Source of the DNA: Candidatus Omnitrophota bacterium
GTDB lineage: Bacteria; Omnitrophota; Gorgyraeia; B26-G9
DNA: 48,158 bases
Reading direction: 5' to 3'
Assembly: GCA_018817165.1 (NCBI GenBank)
Contig: JAHITY010000071.1
Coordinates: 1-48,158 of the forward strand
Shown piece after piece: positions 30,201 to 37,792 of this stretch (position 1 is the first letter of the stretch; the number at the start of each line of letters is the position of its first letter). Below the pieces are notes generated by a model. It was given only the letters and a program-made list of their open reading frames with translations, was not told the origin of the DNA and made no database searches. The translations under genes and the position numbers were made by a program.

Positions 30201-33200
30201 ATGATCAGGGTTTTATTTATATCAGTGGAAAACAGTCTAATAATATTCTAGTTCTTAAACGCAGCGGGAAGACAGTCTCAGTTAATGATTTAAATAATGA
30301 AGGGATACAAACTGTTGAATTACTTAATATTTCAGACAAACAAATAAAGCATAAAAATCTCCAAAATCCTGTTGATTTGGAAATAAAAGATAATCGGCTT
30401 TATATCAGCTGTGAGATAGGTCACCATTCCCAAGGAAATGAGCTGAAGATATATACATTAACCAAGCCGGCGGCATTGGTTTCAAAATCAGAAGCTGCTG
30501 TGATCACAAAAGTCACAAAGAAAAGGGCAGATGAAATTAATGCAGGGGCAATTGATATTGTCAGTGAAGATGATGGTCCATTGGTAATGGATGCTAAAAG
30601 CGGAATAATATATACAATTACCAATGCTAATACCCGAATCACCTTGATTATGCCGCCGGATAGCAATGGATATCAGGAAACTATTTGCAAAAGTCTAGAA
30701 AATGGGTCACGGGTATTAGCGATTGCCATTGAAGGTGATTACTTTTTTGCCGCTACTGAGCATGATGGAATTAAGGTTTATAAAATGGATGATTTCGTAA
30801 CGGGAGGGAGTCAGCAATATAGATCTCCCGATTTTAGCAGGAACGCGGGATTTGAATTAGGGCTAAAAGGCGATTGTATTGGGGATATGCAGTTTGAGGG
30901 GATTGCTGTTAAAAAAGAAAAAAATAAATTCATCATATATTCCAGTGATTGGAAAACTGGCAAAGTTTACAAATTCTCTTCGGAAAATAATTATGAACAG
31001 CCAATTGATGAGATTATTTTAGAAAGTCCGCAGTATTTACATATATCAGTAGCTGGAGAGCTTATTGTCGCGCATAGCCGTTTAGGCAAGACTGCATTAA
31101 GCAAAGTAAATATATCAGCGGATAAAATGCGGATAGTTGCAACTACAGATGATCCAAATTCTATGCCTGACAGTGATCGGATTGCTACTATTACTTCTGA
31201 CCAATTTGGTACTATATATTTAGGCGTAAAAGGAAGTAGTAATATTCTGATGCTCAAACAAACCAATAAAAAAGTACAGTTCCCTGATAGAGAATATGAA
31301 AAAATAGAAATTTTAGAAAGTAATATTATTCTTGATCCAGATATGTCTCCTCGAGGAATGACTTGGGAAGAGAATAACCAAATGGTGATTAGTTATAAGG
31401 GACAAAACGGTTCAAAATCAGGTTTACTCAGAATAAAAATGGAACAATTTATATCAACCAAAGGCTCTTTACATTATATGCTCAGTATTGGAGATGCTAT
31501 TGGTGTTCGTTTATCGGATAAAGATAGTTTTTACTGGAATCTAGGGAAAGAAGGAATAGTGCTTTTTCGGGATAAAGACAGTAATGTTTACCCTATCCAT
31601 GTAGGCATAGAAATAAATGATATTTTTGTGACAGATGAGCATATCGTGGTTGCCACAGTAGAAGATATCCGAGTTTATTCTAAGAAAACCCGCTTGCTTG
31701 ATCCGGCTTTTTATGATAATGGGATTTACACGGGAATTGAAGCGAATTTTTCTAGTGTTTTTGTTGATCAGAAAACAGACAGTTTAATTTTTAGTGTGAC
31801 TGAATGGTTTGGAATATTAGGTTTTAAAGTCAAAAAGAATGAGTTGCTGGAAGATATCGCTATATCTGGCAGGATTAAAATATTTTCTGATGGTTATAAC
31901 GCTGCGACTTATGCAAATGGCGGAATTACTATTTGGAATGATGAGCAGAAGATTTCATCAGGGAATCTTAATATCGGCAGAATAATTGATTTCTTTGAAG
32001 CTGAAAATCAATTAATTTATGTAATCGGAGAAGATTCAAAAAAAATTCATGTACTCAGACGAAGTGACCAGGATGCAGTAGGAAAAGGTAAAAAGCTTTT
32101 AGTAAAAGCGGCAGAGATAGGGCTTGACAATGCAGGTGAAATAAAACAGTTAATTGGCCTTGATCATAAAGATGGAAAAACAGTTGTCGTTTATTCTACA
32201 GATAATCAATCAAAGATCACTCTTGCTGAGCTTAATTTTGATCCTTCTTTGCTTGTGAACCAAGAAGCGGGGATTATTGACTCCCTGCCAAGCTGGCAGC
32301 AGGTAACAGACACAGCTTCTTTGCCGAAAAACATTTCTCAGTCAGTAGATTATCTTAATGCGATTGCGGTTGATCCAATAACTGATGCTGTTGTTCTAGC
32401 CAGCGGTAATCATGGGAAAACAATTAATATAAAAACAAAAGAAAAGTATCAAGAGGTTTCCGATGATAATCAGGATGTGTGCAAAACAGAGCATTTTGAG
32501 CTGATTGGTTCGGATGATATAATGCTTATCCGCTTTGCTGATCAGACTCTTAGCCTTTTAGATGTTATTGTCGGGGGAAAAATAAGAAGTATTACGGCCA
32601 GAGAAGTTCGTGATAATCTGGGGAAAGTAAATTTGGAAATTTATTATCTGGATAAAAGGGGGCCGCTGCGTAGAGTCATTGCTTATGATGTGTTGAGTAA
32701 GCGGTTTAAAGATGATCCAGCGGATTTGTCTTATTTAAAAGGAAGCGAAATGAGAGTTGTTGGTAAAAGACAGGGAAGCGCTGTGCTCAGCCCCCCAATT
32801 AACAGCGAAGACAATCCGGTATTATTTGAAAAAATAAAATTTTCCAAAGATAATAAAACGCTGATTGCAACGCAAAAACATAGTTTTTATCTGCTAAAGC
32901 CTTCTCCTGCAGCAGAAGACAAAGACTTGCTTGTTTTTGGTTCTTCAGATTCTTTGCTTGATGATGCCGCTGAGCATAGAGTAGTTTCTAATATTAGTAA
33001 AAAGATAATTGATATTACTGATGACGGTAAAGGTAATTATTATGTATTGGGAGATACCGGCCGAATTGGCGTTTATGAAATGACAGGCCAACAGAAAGAA
33101 GTTCCTAGCGATTCCCCGGGGTGGTGGATTTTTGATAGAGTAAAACACAGTATTGATAAAGATATTACCATTGATTCAGGTACTTTATGCATTGTCGCGG

Positions 33201-36200
33201 GTAAAAATGGTTTATATGCCGGAATATTAGACAAAGATACTGAGAGAGCACAGGTATGGAAGTACGAATTAAGCTCTGCTGAGGTTGAGCAAGAAAATAA
33301 CAGTTTTGGTTTAAAATCAGAAACAGCCGGACAGATTCACGAATCACCTCAAAAGGTTTTTGCCAGCTTATTGCAGGCAATACTCAGCAAAGTAAAAGTT
33401 CAGGACACAAGTGCTGATGAGAATATTCAGACTGGGGAATGGAATGAACTCATTGATGAGTTTAGAGCGAAATTGTTGGGCAAGGATCTCCAAGGCATAG
33501 ATATGAATCCAGCTTATCCTGATAATGTTTATGTTGCCACAGGAAAGGAATCAAGAAAACAGACTTTTAATCTTAATCATGAGGGACAAGTATCTTCTAA
33601 TCAACGGATTGTGGATTTGTTTGATCAAAAGCTAAAGGTAGAAAGAATTATCAGTATTGATGGATTTGAAATAATTCATACTGATCACGGTATTTGGATA
33701 TTTGCCGAAGGCTGTGAGCCGGAGTTTAAATCGCTTGGTTATGAGACAATTGCCGCTTATTATGCTGAGACTGAGTTGGGAATATGGGGATTATCTTCTG
33801 CCGGTAATTTGACTAACAATGTGTTTTACCGCAATAATGGGAAAATAATTTCTTCGCATTCTGTTGAGTTTTCGATCAATCATCAAAGAGATGATTTTAA
33901 GGTCAGCAAGATATTTAGCTCAAGAGATGCTAATTCTGTATTTATTACTGACAGCACAAATCGGATTTATCGAATAAAATTTTCTGATCACCATAACGAC
34001 AAGTTGGATTATCAAGCTTTTACCCACGATATTTCTTTCGCTGAGGTAATTGATATAACCCAGTCTGCGGATGGTAAGGTTTATGTTCTGGGCAGAACCC
34101 AAGAGCTTGATGACGAAGGAAATATTATAAAACCGTCAGAGTTTTATGAACTTATTGTTCTTGAGGAAAAGCATTCGAATCGGGGTATTTTAGTTAAGGA
34201 TGCGATGCTTGGGGTAAATAATCTGCACGTGGTAAAAAAGATTCCTTTGGATAAAAAAATAATCAAGCCGCTAAGTGTCCGGATTAACAATAATCAGATT
34301 CTAATTGCTGATGCTGGTCAAGAAAATGATTATGGCATGATCTGGAGCTCTCCGCTTGATGCTTCTGTTTCTAAAAAAACTCAGGAACAGTTAACTGCTG
34401 AGCAGAACGCGGATTCTAATGCGGGGATTGAATTGCCGGCAGTTCTCGGAAAAGTTTTTCGTCATTCTTCTGCTGTTTTTAAACAAAAAACACCGAAGAG
34501 TGAAATTATTGATAAATTTACTGATAAGTCATTGTTTTATTTAAATAAATATTTATTATCTCTGAAAAATAATAAAGAGGATATTGCTAGTCTTGAAGAG
34601 GCCTTTCAGCTGGCAGTAAGCCAGATTGATAATCAAGAGATAAAGCCAGTATTACATATTATCCAGGCTTTGATTGATGCTGGGAAATTAAAAGAATTAC
34701 TGGGAAACGCTTTTGGGCTCAATGAAGAAGAGTTTTTTGCTGAGCTAGTATCAGAGCTGAGTAGAGCTCTTGATGTAGATGAGGTTGGTAGACTTGGTGA
34801 AAGCTTTTCGGGGTCGGGGTTTCTTAATCCAAATATTGTTCTAAATCACGCTTTTAGCGGGCAGGATATTCTTTTACTTTTACGTGTTTTTAAAAATCTG
34901 ATTGAGGATATAGAAACAACCCAGGAATTAGAAGCGTTTAAGGAGCAACCGATTTTTCGTAAAATAGAGAACTTGTTAACTAAATCGTGGCAACATGCAT
35001 TTAAAAAGCTAATGGCTTTGCCTGATAATGAGGTTGAAGAAAAAGTAAAATTATTTATTGGAATCATTGATTTAGGCGAGGAAGATTGGCTCGATTCATC
35101 CTTGTCAGATCATGTTTATGAGAAGATTTCTGATCTTAAGCAGATGGAACAAATTGGATTGAGAGCAAAGTTTTATGCTCAGATCATCGTTGCTTTTTAC
35201 CGTAATGTTTTAGATGGAGATAAACATTTGATTGAAAATTCAGAGGCTGGCAATACTTTTAGAATTATCGATAGGGCTTTTCTATTAATGAAAACAAATT
35301 ATGATGCTATGACTATGGATGATTATGATAAAGACAAGGATCAATATCATAGGCAGAGATTAGAAGTGTTTTTCTATATTAATGAGGCGCTCTCTCAGCT
35401 GCCAAACAAAGAGGAAAGGATTGACAAATATTATGATGAAATTGCAGAAAAATATCTAAATGAAATGTCTGATTATAAAGATATGAAATTGATGCTGCTT
35501 TCCTTGAAAATATTAATGCAAAGGATAGAAGTAAAAGATAGTGATAAGATTGATCAGGCCGCGGAAATGGCAAGACAGACTTTGAATCTTTTTAATAAAA
35601 AAGTTAAATTATCTGATGATCCGGAAGTATTTGAATTGCAGATAAAAGACAAGCAGGATATTGCTCAGCGGTATCAGCTATGTATGGATAGTATTAAATT
35701 TTTGGATGAGCCGTATTTAGTGGCTTCTTTGCTGGTATCCTGGAATCTTCTATGGGACAGTCTTACTGATACTGCTTTGCGGCTGGTTGAAAATTTGGAG
35801 GAAAAAGACAAGGCAGAGGCTTTGGTTGAGTTAATTAAAATAGTTGAAAAAATACATTATAGCAATATGGATTCTTATCCTTGGGATGATATGTTAGCTA
35901 AATTTTATAAAAAAGTAATCCCGATAGTGGATGGTTTATCAACCAGTGAGCAGGATCTGGTAATGTTGGATAGGCTGTATGAATTAATTTATTTTAATGA
36001 AAACGCGAAAGAAATTGCCGAACATTATGTAAAGGTCCTAAAAAAAGATGAGACCAAAGAAAAAGACATCATTACTGCTGTAGATAATATTCAAGCCGAG
36101 GATATTCCTAGACTTATTGACTTGCTTGATCGAAAACAGCTTGAACAGTTTGCTGTGGATATCCTTGATATTAAAGATGCTGCTAATCAGCAGGTTTTGC

Positions 36201-37111
36201 GTGAGTCTGTGCAAAAAGCTTTAATTGATCTTTTTATGATTTGGAAAACCGGCAAAATCCTAGAAATCCCCGCAGAATTTATTAATGCGCTATGGATGCT
36301 GGCAATATCAAACAATCCTGAGTATATTGAGCAAAGTATGGCAATACTAGCTAAGCATGATCAGCTGCTCAGTCAGCTTTTGGAGGATAAGGATTTCTTT
36401 AAAAAGCTGATTGCTTGTATTGAGAAATATCAGGACATAAACAGTGAAAGTTTAATTCAAAGATTAGGCGCAGTAGACGTCCAACGGAAATCAATCAGTA
36501 TTAAAAAACCAGATGATTTTAATCTAGAGGAAGCGGCGATCGAAGCGTTAAAAATAAAATCCCAGGAAGGATTACTGGCTAAAAAAGATATCTTGATTGC
36601 TGAAATTGCCCTGGTTGAGCAGGAAATTGAACAAAAAGGGATGTCTCGACTGCAGGAAATAAAAAATTTCCAACAGTTGTTTGAGTCGTTCTCTAATGAA
36701 AAAACTTCTTTTGGATTTGAGGTTTATCCAAATACAAAAGGAATGTTTGAGGATGGAGAAGTTTTTATTTTCATCGATCCTAATTATTATCTCTTGGCAG
36801 CAAGTGAAAAAGCGACAATGAATGATATTTTTACCAAAATTAAGGATCAGGGGGATACTAATTCTTTGGAACTTAGAACGAAGCTTTCAGCTGAACAATC
36901 CTATCAATTAGAAAAAGCCGAACAGGATTGTATTCAGAGAGCTACTGAAAAAAATAAATTGCTGCAGGATATAAAGAATTTAAAAGATAAAATCGATAGT
37001 TTAGAAGTTCAGATTTTAGTTGTAAATCAGAATGCTGCAATATTTGCTAACGCTCATAAGCAAAAAATAAATCAAGAAAGAAATATGTTGCTTGTCCAAA
37101 CTGCGATATAA
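21242..37111 (+). CDS. Giant (about 5290 aa) VWA plus tandem AAA+ ATPase protein with HExxH motifs and propeller repeats
   Basis: The quoted start is a TTG without a clear ribosome-binding site. The frame is open from 21164. Order of parts: two zinc-peptidase-like HELIH motifs (H221, H457); a Gln/Lys-rich coiled-coil and Pro/Lys linker (about 870-1330) with a duplicated LSDQEKQ unit; a VWA domain with DISGS (D1443-S1447), GTSDY and NDGNDG; AAA+ module 1 (GETGTGKD 1766-1773, FLNE 1839-1842); AAA+ module 2 (GHAGTGKN 2121-2128, DEVNKA from D2191, FLRRF); a helical part; long beta-propeller-like repeats (about 2730-4390); and a helical C-terminus with a coiled coil, ending VQTAI. MoxR-type AAA+ and VWA proteins usually act as pairs in complex remodelling, and eukaryotic midasin fuses both. 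Here they are fused in VWA-first order. The target is unknown. Confidence 0.8.
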   Translation: MEDSVIIKGEKDFSRLPAPKSLFNKLFNSRNILFDFTTKFIRKIFKTGVYAGNLTAGLIKQGNIASGTWTQEYHKELNSLIQSLINKQDTDLSSNYDIASQKKELVASLTEYINSLNATEKEKLNKIIQESELSISSIDQLINQIIEILPQKSTNFYYLKPAHHGVFYSSRGNGTAPLIAAAHFGHRRDSSDQSKVNNNIYLAEPSFALKSHETQLGVILHELIHCVLGAGDAEHALAARLQSSYEGFMLKKQMPAEFFHTYRRYYELKNEILAANENNDDSAYTKAREELIKTIDGLRALTETAGQDQFKKAFDLLKIEQIENQDEKTFMLGTFDEFYHLSTPDYDQQEIQIMQDIMREMSEGFKKWHDPAEIYSQGMKAMQPYHAKNLLPKHIADTNEMHSKYLSLQIDQITRGFINSKATGACFLRGFDYNYVLTKGLKNREVSLPFLKASIKHELIHYFAFNGLLPINYNREDITTAMTVIELLENKQEDVFTKYDNFFTPVGDKLFAAGRSMQKQGKVILDEEYLLKTAFELYQTNEKTKDQALMLVRDPVGRNPMETAQIMHQVNDMRQRVIGVIIAGALIEHHESTGEPLLETLIDFFKQLSERIPLPSVKQLMQTLEIYKQENMPEREIKEVENLLAKARKRQEDVETKKNNIMSWAKRATGIPALSYVEAKEDMAQWAFLPTHQRIVGVEQDLYRIDQRAAYGLVVTPVFEAKYGIPVREKIIEAEYKDELYFDLLMRVMDTPRIMAFGWNEYPGTINWVKAIFEERFKEDNMLIAQTVLGARSRPLQYLDSFMYRWVKGIDTDKRLRNSDVKTAIDNTRDAYAQVMATINPEELYAIVKNEIWPEFKKLLDAEIKEQQEMEAFREQHRQPQMSDQDLQNQWNNLSDQEKQEIRDQIDQWWDSLSDQEKQDFLEKMKKRMQDEANDYMAQSSRAQQGKPRTSPNPVLPDDNPQGSGTQMPQQGNGNDDLERLNQMAQQLNRMAERMRKKANALENQASGNSENTDSLSEKAEEIDHNAGGADMSDSGKEMVETAQDTADGFGSLKDQTDKFKKRTESFNSAANQVTGSESSEEMKQSADSLNNVAREMDDIAKQADKTAKQALDEAKQTAKMIKQKGTKDIDQIRYNAKNIAQKADKLADYAKQLADKAQQAGEQAQQSQSIASQMEAESAGKKSQAKPDENNQTGQPQSDPKNWNWDESKLQDKPDFPEGKSTKSKPDKEKPAGKEDKDSVPQDKPKSNESKKGKPEGDKAKPAKPGVSEEPKDGDKGKELPLTGIDKLAKKFKDDNKPDAKEFDLSKYSEDQEKDKSKDTAAKSTPSKSDQPTEEEIKNLEEHNQKMNKMRAENFLKRNGITVEENAWYQQMRRQMMAQTSNIEKELQKILVPGGGNEFLYHRSYGELDDDALAEIPAGRRKIFKQQLQPKKKKVIISLLVDISGSTFPDPGKSLEDSILFREALTALAFQEALKKFENRSDVELEFEIAAYNEYSYHKLKDYQDKITIKRAFEVIEDILTIKTGKDGTSDYQALKAAIKRMRERKLGKDPEAKKIILNMNDGNDGLNSEAIQALYPENPDLRILSFGIDENEEIAKAIAQSYGSRFGIAVTDINNVASVVMKHLRLELRRPVNKNNIGNIVANVMLFGMPTLAALAMNALQGFTLNLLGEVNELPLEEPVYEGSKFQIARENGKEYLVYRDPDTGDEKIKIQRGSANNKLVPDIEWNAAFENEQNIGTLLKMFQILYAEDGQESNRMRNLLLLGETGTGKDVLAAYALKLLNRNRRMLPIHKRTDKNQLIARRIFFIKKNAEGKLIKKTGWADSELIEAAKNGDTIFLNELNKAESENLGVINNLLSLGKFFDKDGKEHTVHPDFRVIAMANPPGGIYNVNDLSWEIRDRFTTLKVEYLSEEDEIDLLSSWALVLARKTIRNLVTAAWNIRARYFGFTSRKNMLDEDEVPAELGMNMKRPLSTGELRKIVEHFAMYPYDLKNRAWSIINRHFSLDNEDPMEVKEMKEEIRSEFEGLGFQDKIKEEEIIIQKENNKIVVEKDELTGIETRFWEITPDIGGEAVKYKLIDQGPKDKNEKPEQVIPEVQYNLVKCYDILKDISLGNHLLFTGHAGTGKNTIADFVSYMLAGGAYQIAMNKLIEPGDLTAWQGFSETTDEERIEWIKSFIVRAMEEGKPVIIDEVNKADSGVVAILNSLLETGDLTLPNGDVVTAQPGFVIIALMNPPIPGVYEVEPLSGEFLRRFSVHKFDYLPEEQEYEILDNIANHRVNEKYLRRLIKATRKLRELYVTGGGIPAPPALRPLIRTVERIRDYGDKLVFGAKQRRDKQIFECFEANYSFDKPEHQKIVENVFKDPEIELLPKQPINKNPPDAIDKLLDGEPLVERRTLELEPNTGDKLTDNILKVLQLNMDAIIVAEKINELDGFVDTIITSWSETNFKQHLASALYFKEIVSVTSFIRGMAEHTDINKKALEQLEQKMEKHLLAYGWPETFFIEDFDPEDHVVKSVPMTEDIMDNESFGLIQIFNQDADFVQEHIEKIIKSIKTLSPEFNGQLPHELIDQMGALYAYQITINNLEDKHGLDEQINFVMDLFPYQFKYSNDLTFLKDFIDVYPFADKPDSMGGDLVRKMLPEIEKLSAQERAEIFIPLIKKNPELFVKLYKSLVHKAIPSLKAQRQDAQKLCAYIYQLGYQTMKSFEGYVDQTKMAETVNEPVLVKQQSSSLNPFSTENGIEQYVWKDDDGNIAENILKGFGDSINSVTLDSLGENFIVTSGIEVTNIAFEPRIEKNSATKTKINNTFHTTLPNDAITRVYDSAQTKNFFFFATDQGVYIANRQDNPPHVSEAYNSPATVFNRTGYIVSHIKATGIAVKDTPNGLEIYIINSSEHKSKIQKLTNENGYSAPIDTLSGLKNVKALSFNKDGELLAAWEEEESVGVVVIQTSDGYENAPRKMKVKAMSSIDEKVLPDEGIKEITSIVEDDQGFIYISGKQSNNILVLKRSGKTVSVNDLNNEGIQTVELLNISDKQIKHKNLQNPVDLEIKDNRLYISCEIGHHSQGNELKIYTLTKPAALVSKSEAAVITKVTKKRADEINAGAIDIVSEDDGPLVMDAKSGIIYTITNANTRITLIMPPDSNGYQETICKSLENGSRVLAIAIEGDYFFAATEHDGIKVYKMDDFVTGGSQQYRSPDFSRNAGFELGLKGDCIGDMQFEGIAVKKEKNKFIIYSSDWKTGKVYKFSSENNYEQPIDEIILESPQYLHISVAGELIVAHSRLGKTALSKVNISADKMRIVATTDDPNSMPDSDRIATITSDQFGTIYLGVKGSSNILMLKQTNKKVQFPDREYEKIEILESNIILDPDMSPRGMTWEENNQMVISYKGQNGSKSGLLRIKMEQFISTKGSLHYMLSIGDAIGVRLSDKDSFYWNLGKEGIVLFRDKDSNVYPIHVGIEINDIFVTDEHIVVATVEDIRVYSKKTRLLDPAFYDNGIYTGIEANFSSVFVDQKTDSLIFSVTEWFGILGFKVKKNELLEDIAISGRIKIFSDGYNAATYANGGITIWNDEQKISSGNLNIGRIIDFFEAENQLIYVIGEDSKKIHVLRRSDQDAVGKGKKLLVKAAEIGLDNAGEIKQLIGLDHKDGKTVVVYSTDNQSKITLAELNFDPSLLVNQEAGIIDSLPSWQQVTDTASLPKNISQSVDYLNAIAVDPITDAVVLASGNHGKTINIKTKEKYQEVSDDNQDVCKTEHFELIGSDDIMLIRFADQTLSLLDVIVGGKIRSITAREVRDNLGKVNLEIYYLDKRGPLRRVIAYDVLSKRFKDDPADLSYLKGSEMRVVGKRQGSAVLSPPINSEDNPVLFEKIKFSKDNKTLIATQKHSFYLLKPSPAAEDKDLLVFGSSDSLLDDAAEHRVVSNISKKIIDITDDGKGNYYVLGDTGRIGVYEMTGQQKEVPSDSPGWWIFDRVKHSIDKDITIDSGTLCIVAGKNGLYAGILDKDTERAQVWKYELSSAEVEQENNSFGLKSETAGQIHESPQKVFASLLQAILSKVKVQDTSADENIQTGEWNELIDEFRAKLLGKDLQGIDMNPAYPDNVYVATGKESRKQTFNLNHEGQVSSNQRIVDLFDQKLKVERIISIDGFEIIHTDHGIWIFAEGCEPEFKSLGYETIAAYYAETELGIWGLSSAGNLTNNVFYRNNGKIISSHSVEFSINHQRDDFKVSKIFSSRDANSVFITDSTNRIYRIKFSDHHNDKLDYQAFTHDISFAEVIDITQSADGKVYVLGRTQELDDEGNIIKPSEFYELIVLEEKHSNRGILVKDAMLGVNNLHVVKKIPLDKKIIKPLSVRINNNQILIADAGQENDYGMIWSSPLDASVSKKTQEQLTAEQNADSNAGIELPAVLGKVFRHSSAVFKQKTPKSEIIDKFTDKSLFYLNKYLLSLKNNKEDIASLEEAFQLAVSQIDNQEIKPVLHIIQALIDAGKLKELLGNAFGLNEEEFFAELVSELSRALDVDEVGRLGESFSGSGFLNPNIVLNHAFSGQDILLLLRVFKNLIEDIETTQELEAFKEQPIFRKIENLLTKSWQHAFKKLMALPDNEVEEKVKLFIGIIDLGEEDWLDSSLSDHVYEKISDLKQMEQIGLRAKFYAQIIVAFYRNVLDGDKHLIENSEAGNTFRIIDRAFLLMKTNYDAMTMDDYDKDKDQYHRQRLEVFFYINEALSQLPNKEERIDKYYDEIAEKYLNEMSDYKDMKLMLLSLKILMQRIEVKDSDKIDQAAEMARQTLNLFNKKVKLSDDPEVFELQIKDKQDIAQRYQLCMDSIKFLDEPYLVASLLVSWNLLWDSLTDTALRLVENLEEKDKAEALVELIKIVEKIHYSNMDSYPWDDMLAKFYKKVIPIVDGLSTSEQDLVMLDRLYELIYFNENAKEIAEHYVKVLKKDETKEKDIITAVDNIQAEDIPRLIDLLDRKQLEQFAVDILDIKDAANQQVLRESVQKALIDLFMIWKTGKILEIPAEFINALWMLAISNNPEYIEQSMAILAKHDQLLSQLLEDKDFFKKLIACIEKYQDINSESLIQRLGAVDVQRKSISIKKPDDFNLEEAAIEALKIKSQEGLLAKKDILIAEIALVEQEIEQKGMSRLQEIKNFQQLFESFSNEKTSFGFEVYPNTKGMFEDGEVFIFIDPNYYLLAASEKATMNDIFTKIKDQGDTNSLELRTKLSAEQSYQLEKAEQDCIQRATEKNKLLQDIKNLKDKIDSLEVQILVVNQNAAIFANAHKQKINQERNMLLVQTAI
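29860..31410 (+). repeat. Long-period internal repeat in the giant protein
   Basis: Two stretches of the giant protein, encoded near 29860-30420 and 30890-31410, follow the same order: GIAVK, then IYI/IYS, KIQKLTNENGY / KVYKFSSENNY, a PID, then ITSIVEDDQGFIYISG / IATITSDQFGTIYLGV, then NILVLK / NILMLK. Unit spacing is about 1030 bp (roughly 345 residues), several propeller blades each. The DNA has diverged, so this is an old duplication. Confidence 0.6.
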
Positions 37112-37166
37112 AAGTTGCCAATCATTGGATCTGATTGAATCTTCTAATCCTCTAGCCTTGAAATAA

Positions 37167-37195
37167 TTGCAAACTGACCGCTGCTATGGTATAAT
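37167..37195 (+). promoter_or_regulatory. Strong promoter directly in front of smpB
   Basis: TTGCAA (37167-37172), a 17-nt spacer and TATAAT (37190-37195), with an extended TGG before the -10. The expected transcription start (about 37202) falls within two bases of the smpB ATG at 37204, so the message would be leaderless or nearly so. No Shine-Dalgarno can fit in between. Confidence 0.75.
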
Positions 37196-37203
37196 CCTCG
37201 TCT

Positions 37204-37659
37204 ATGGAAAAAAAAATTATTGCTTCCAATAAACGGGCAGCGCATCGCTATGAAATCATTGAAAAGATCGAGGCAGGCATTGAATTGCAGGGCACGGAAG
37301 TTAAAGCGCTCAGATCAAATCAAGTTGATTTAAAAGATAGTTTTGCCCGGATTGATGCTGGCCAGGTTTTTTTGCATAGTTTGTATCTAAGTCCTTATGA
37401 TAAAGCTAGTTATAACAATGCTGATCCAAAAAGAGTCCGCAAACTTTTGCTGCATAAAAAGCAGATAGCTAAGCTGTTTGCGAAAATGCGGGAAAAAGGC
37501 TATACTTTAATAGCCTTGAATATTTACTTTAATGATAAAGGCCGGGCAAAAGTAGAATTGGCTTTAGCTAAAGGCCGCAAGCTTTACGATCAGCGGGAAA
37601 AAATAAAAGATAAAGAAACTGAACAGCGCTTGCGCAAAATATCCAGTATCCGGAGATAG
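37204..37659 (+). CDS. smpB: SsrA-binding protein SmpB
   Basis: SmpB binds tmRNA and carries it to stalled ribosomes in trans-translation. At 151 aa the length fits the family. Family landmarks are plain: KKIIASNKRAAHRYEI at the start, EAGIELQGTEVKALRS, DLKDSFARI, LLLHKKQIAKL, and a basic C-terminal tail (YDQREKIKDKETEQRLRK) that in relatives enters the mRNA channel. Its RNA partner gene begins 133 nt downstream on the same strand. The start codon is fixed by family alignment and by the promoter immediately upstream. Confidence 0.95.
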   Translation: MEKKIIASNKRAAHRYEIIEKIEAGIELQGTEVKALRSNQVDLKDSFARIDAGQVFLHSLYLSPYDKASYNNADPKRVRKLLLHKKQIAKLFAKMREKGYTLIALNIYFNDKGRAKVELALAKGRKLYDQREKIKDKETEQRLRKISSIRR

Positions 37660-37676
37660 CGATTCGAGTTAAATGG

Positions 37677-37704
37677 TAACTGGTTAACTGGCTAACTGGT
37701 TAAC
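37677..37704 (+). repeat. Short tandem octamer repeat
   Basis: TAACTGGT, TAACTGGC, TAACTGGT, TAAC: three and a half copies of an 8-bp unit just after smpB. The TTAAC/GTTAA ends also pair as inverted repeats. No role can be assigned. Confidence 0.6.
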
Positions 37705-37792
37705 ACTTAGTCACAAGAAATATCGATGTATTGTTGTTTGAAATAGTGTCTTATGCTCTACAATTTTGAATAACTTATCTTCAATTAAATTT

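Noticed and set aside
37677-37704. CRISPR-like array at the TAACTGG repeats
   Set aside because: The unit is 8 bp and tandem without spacers; no cas genes are in the window.
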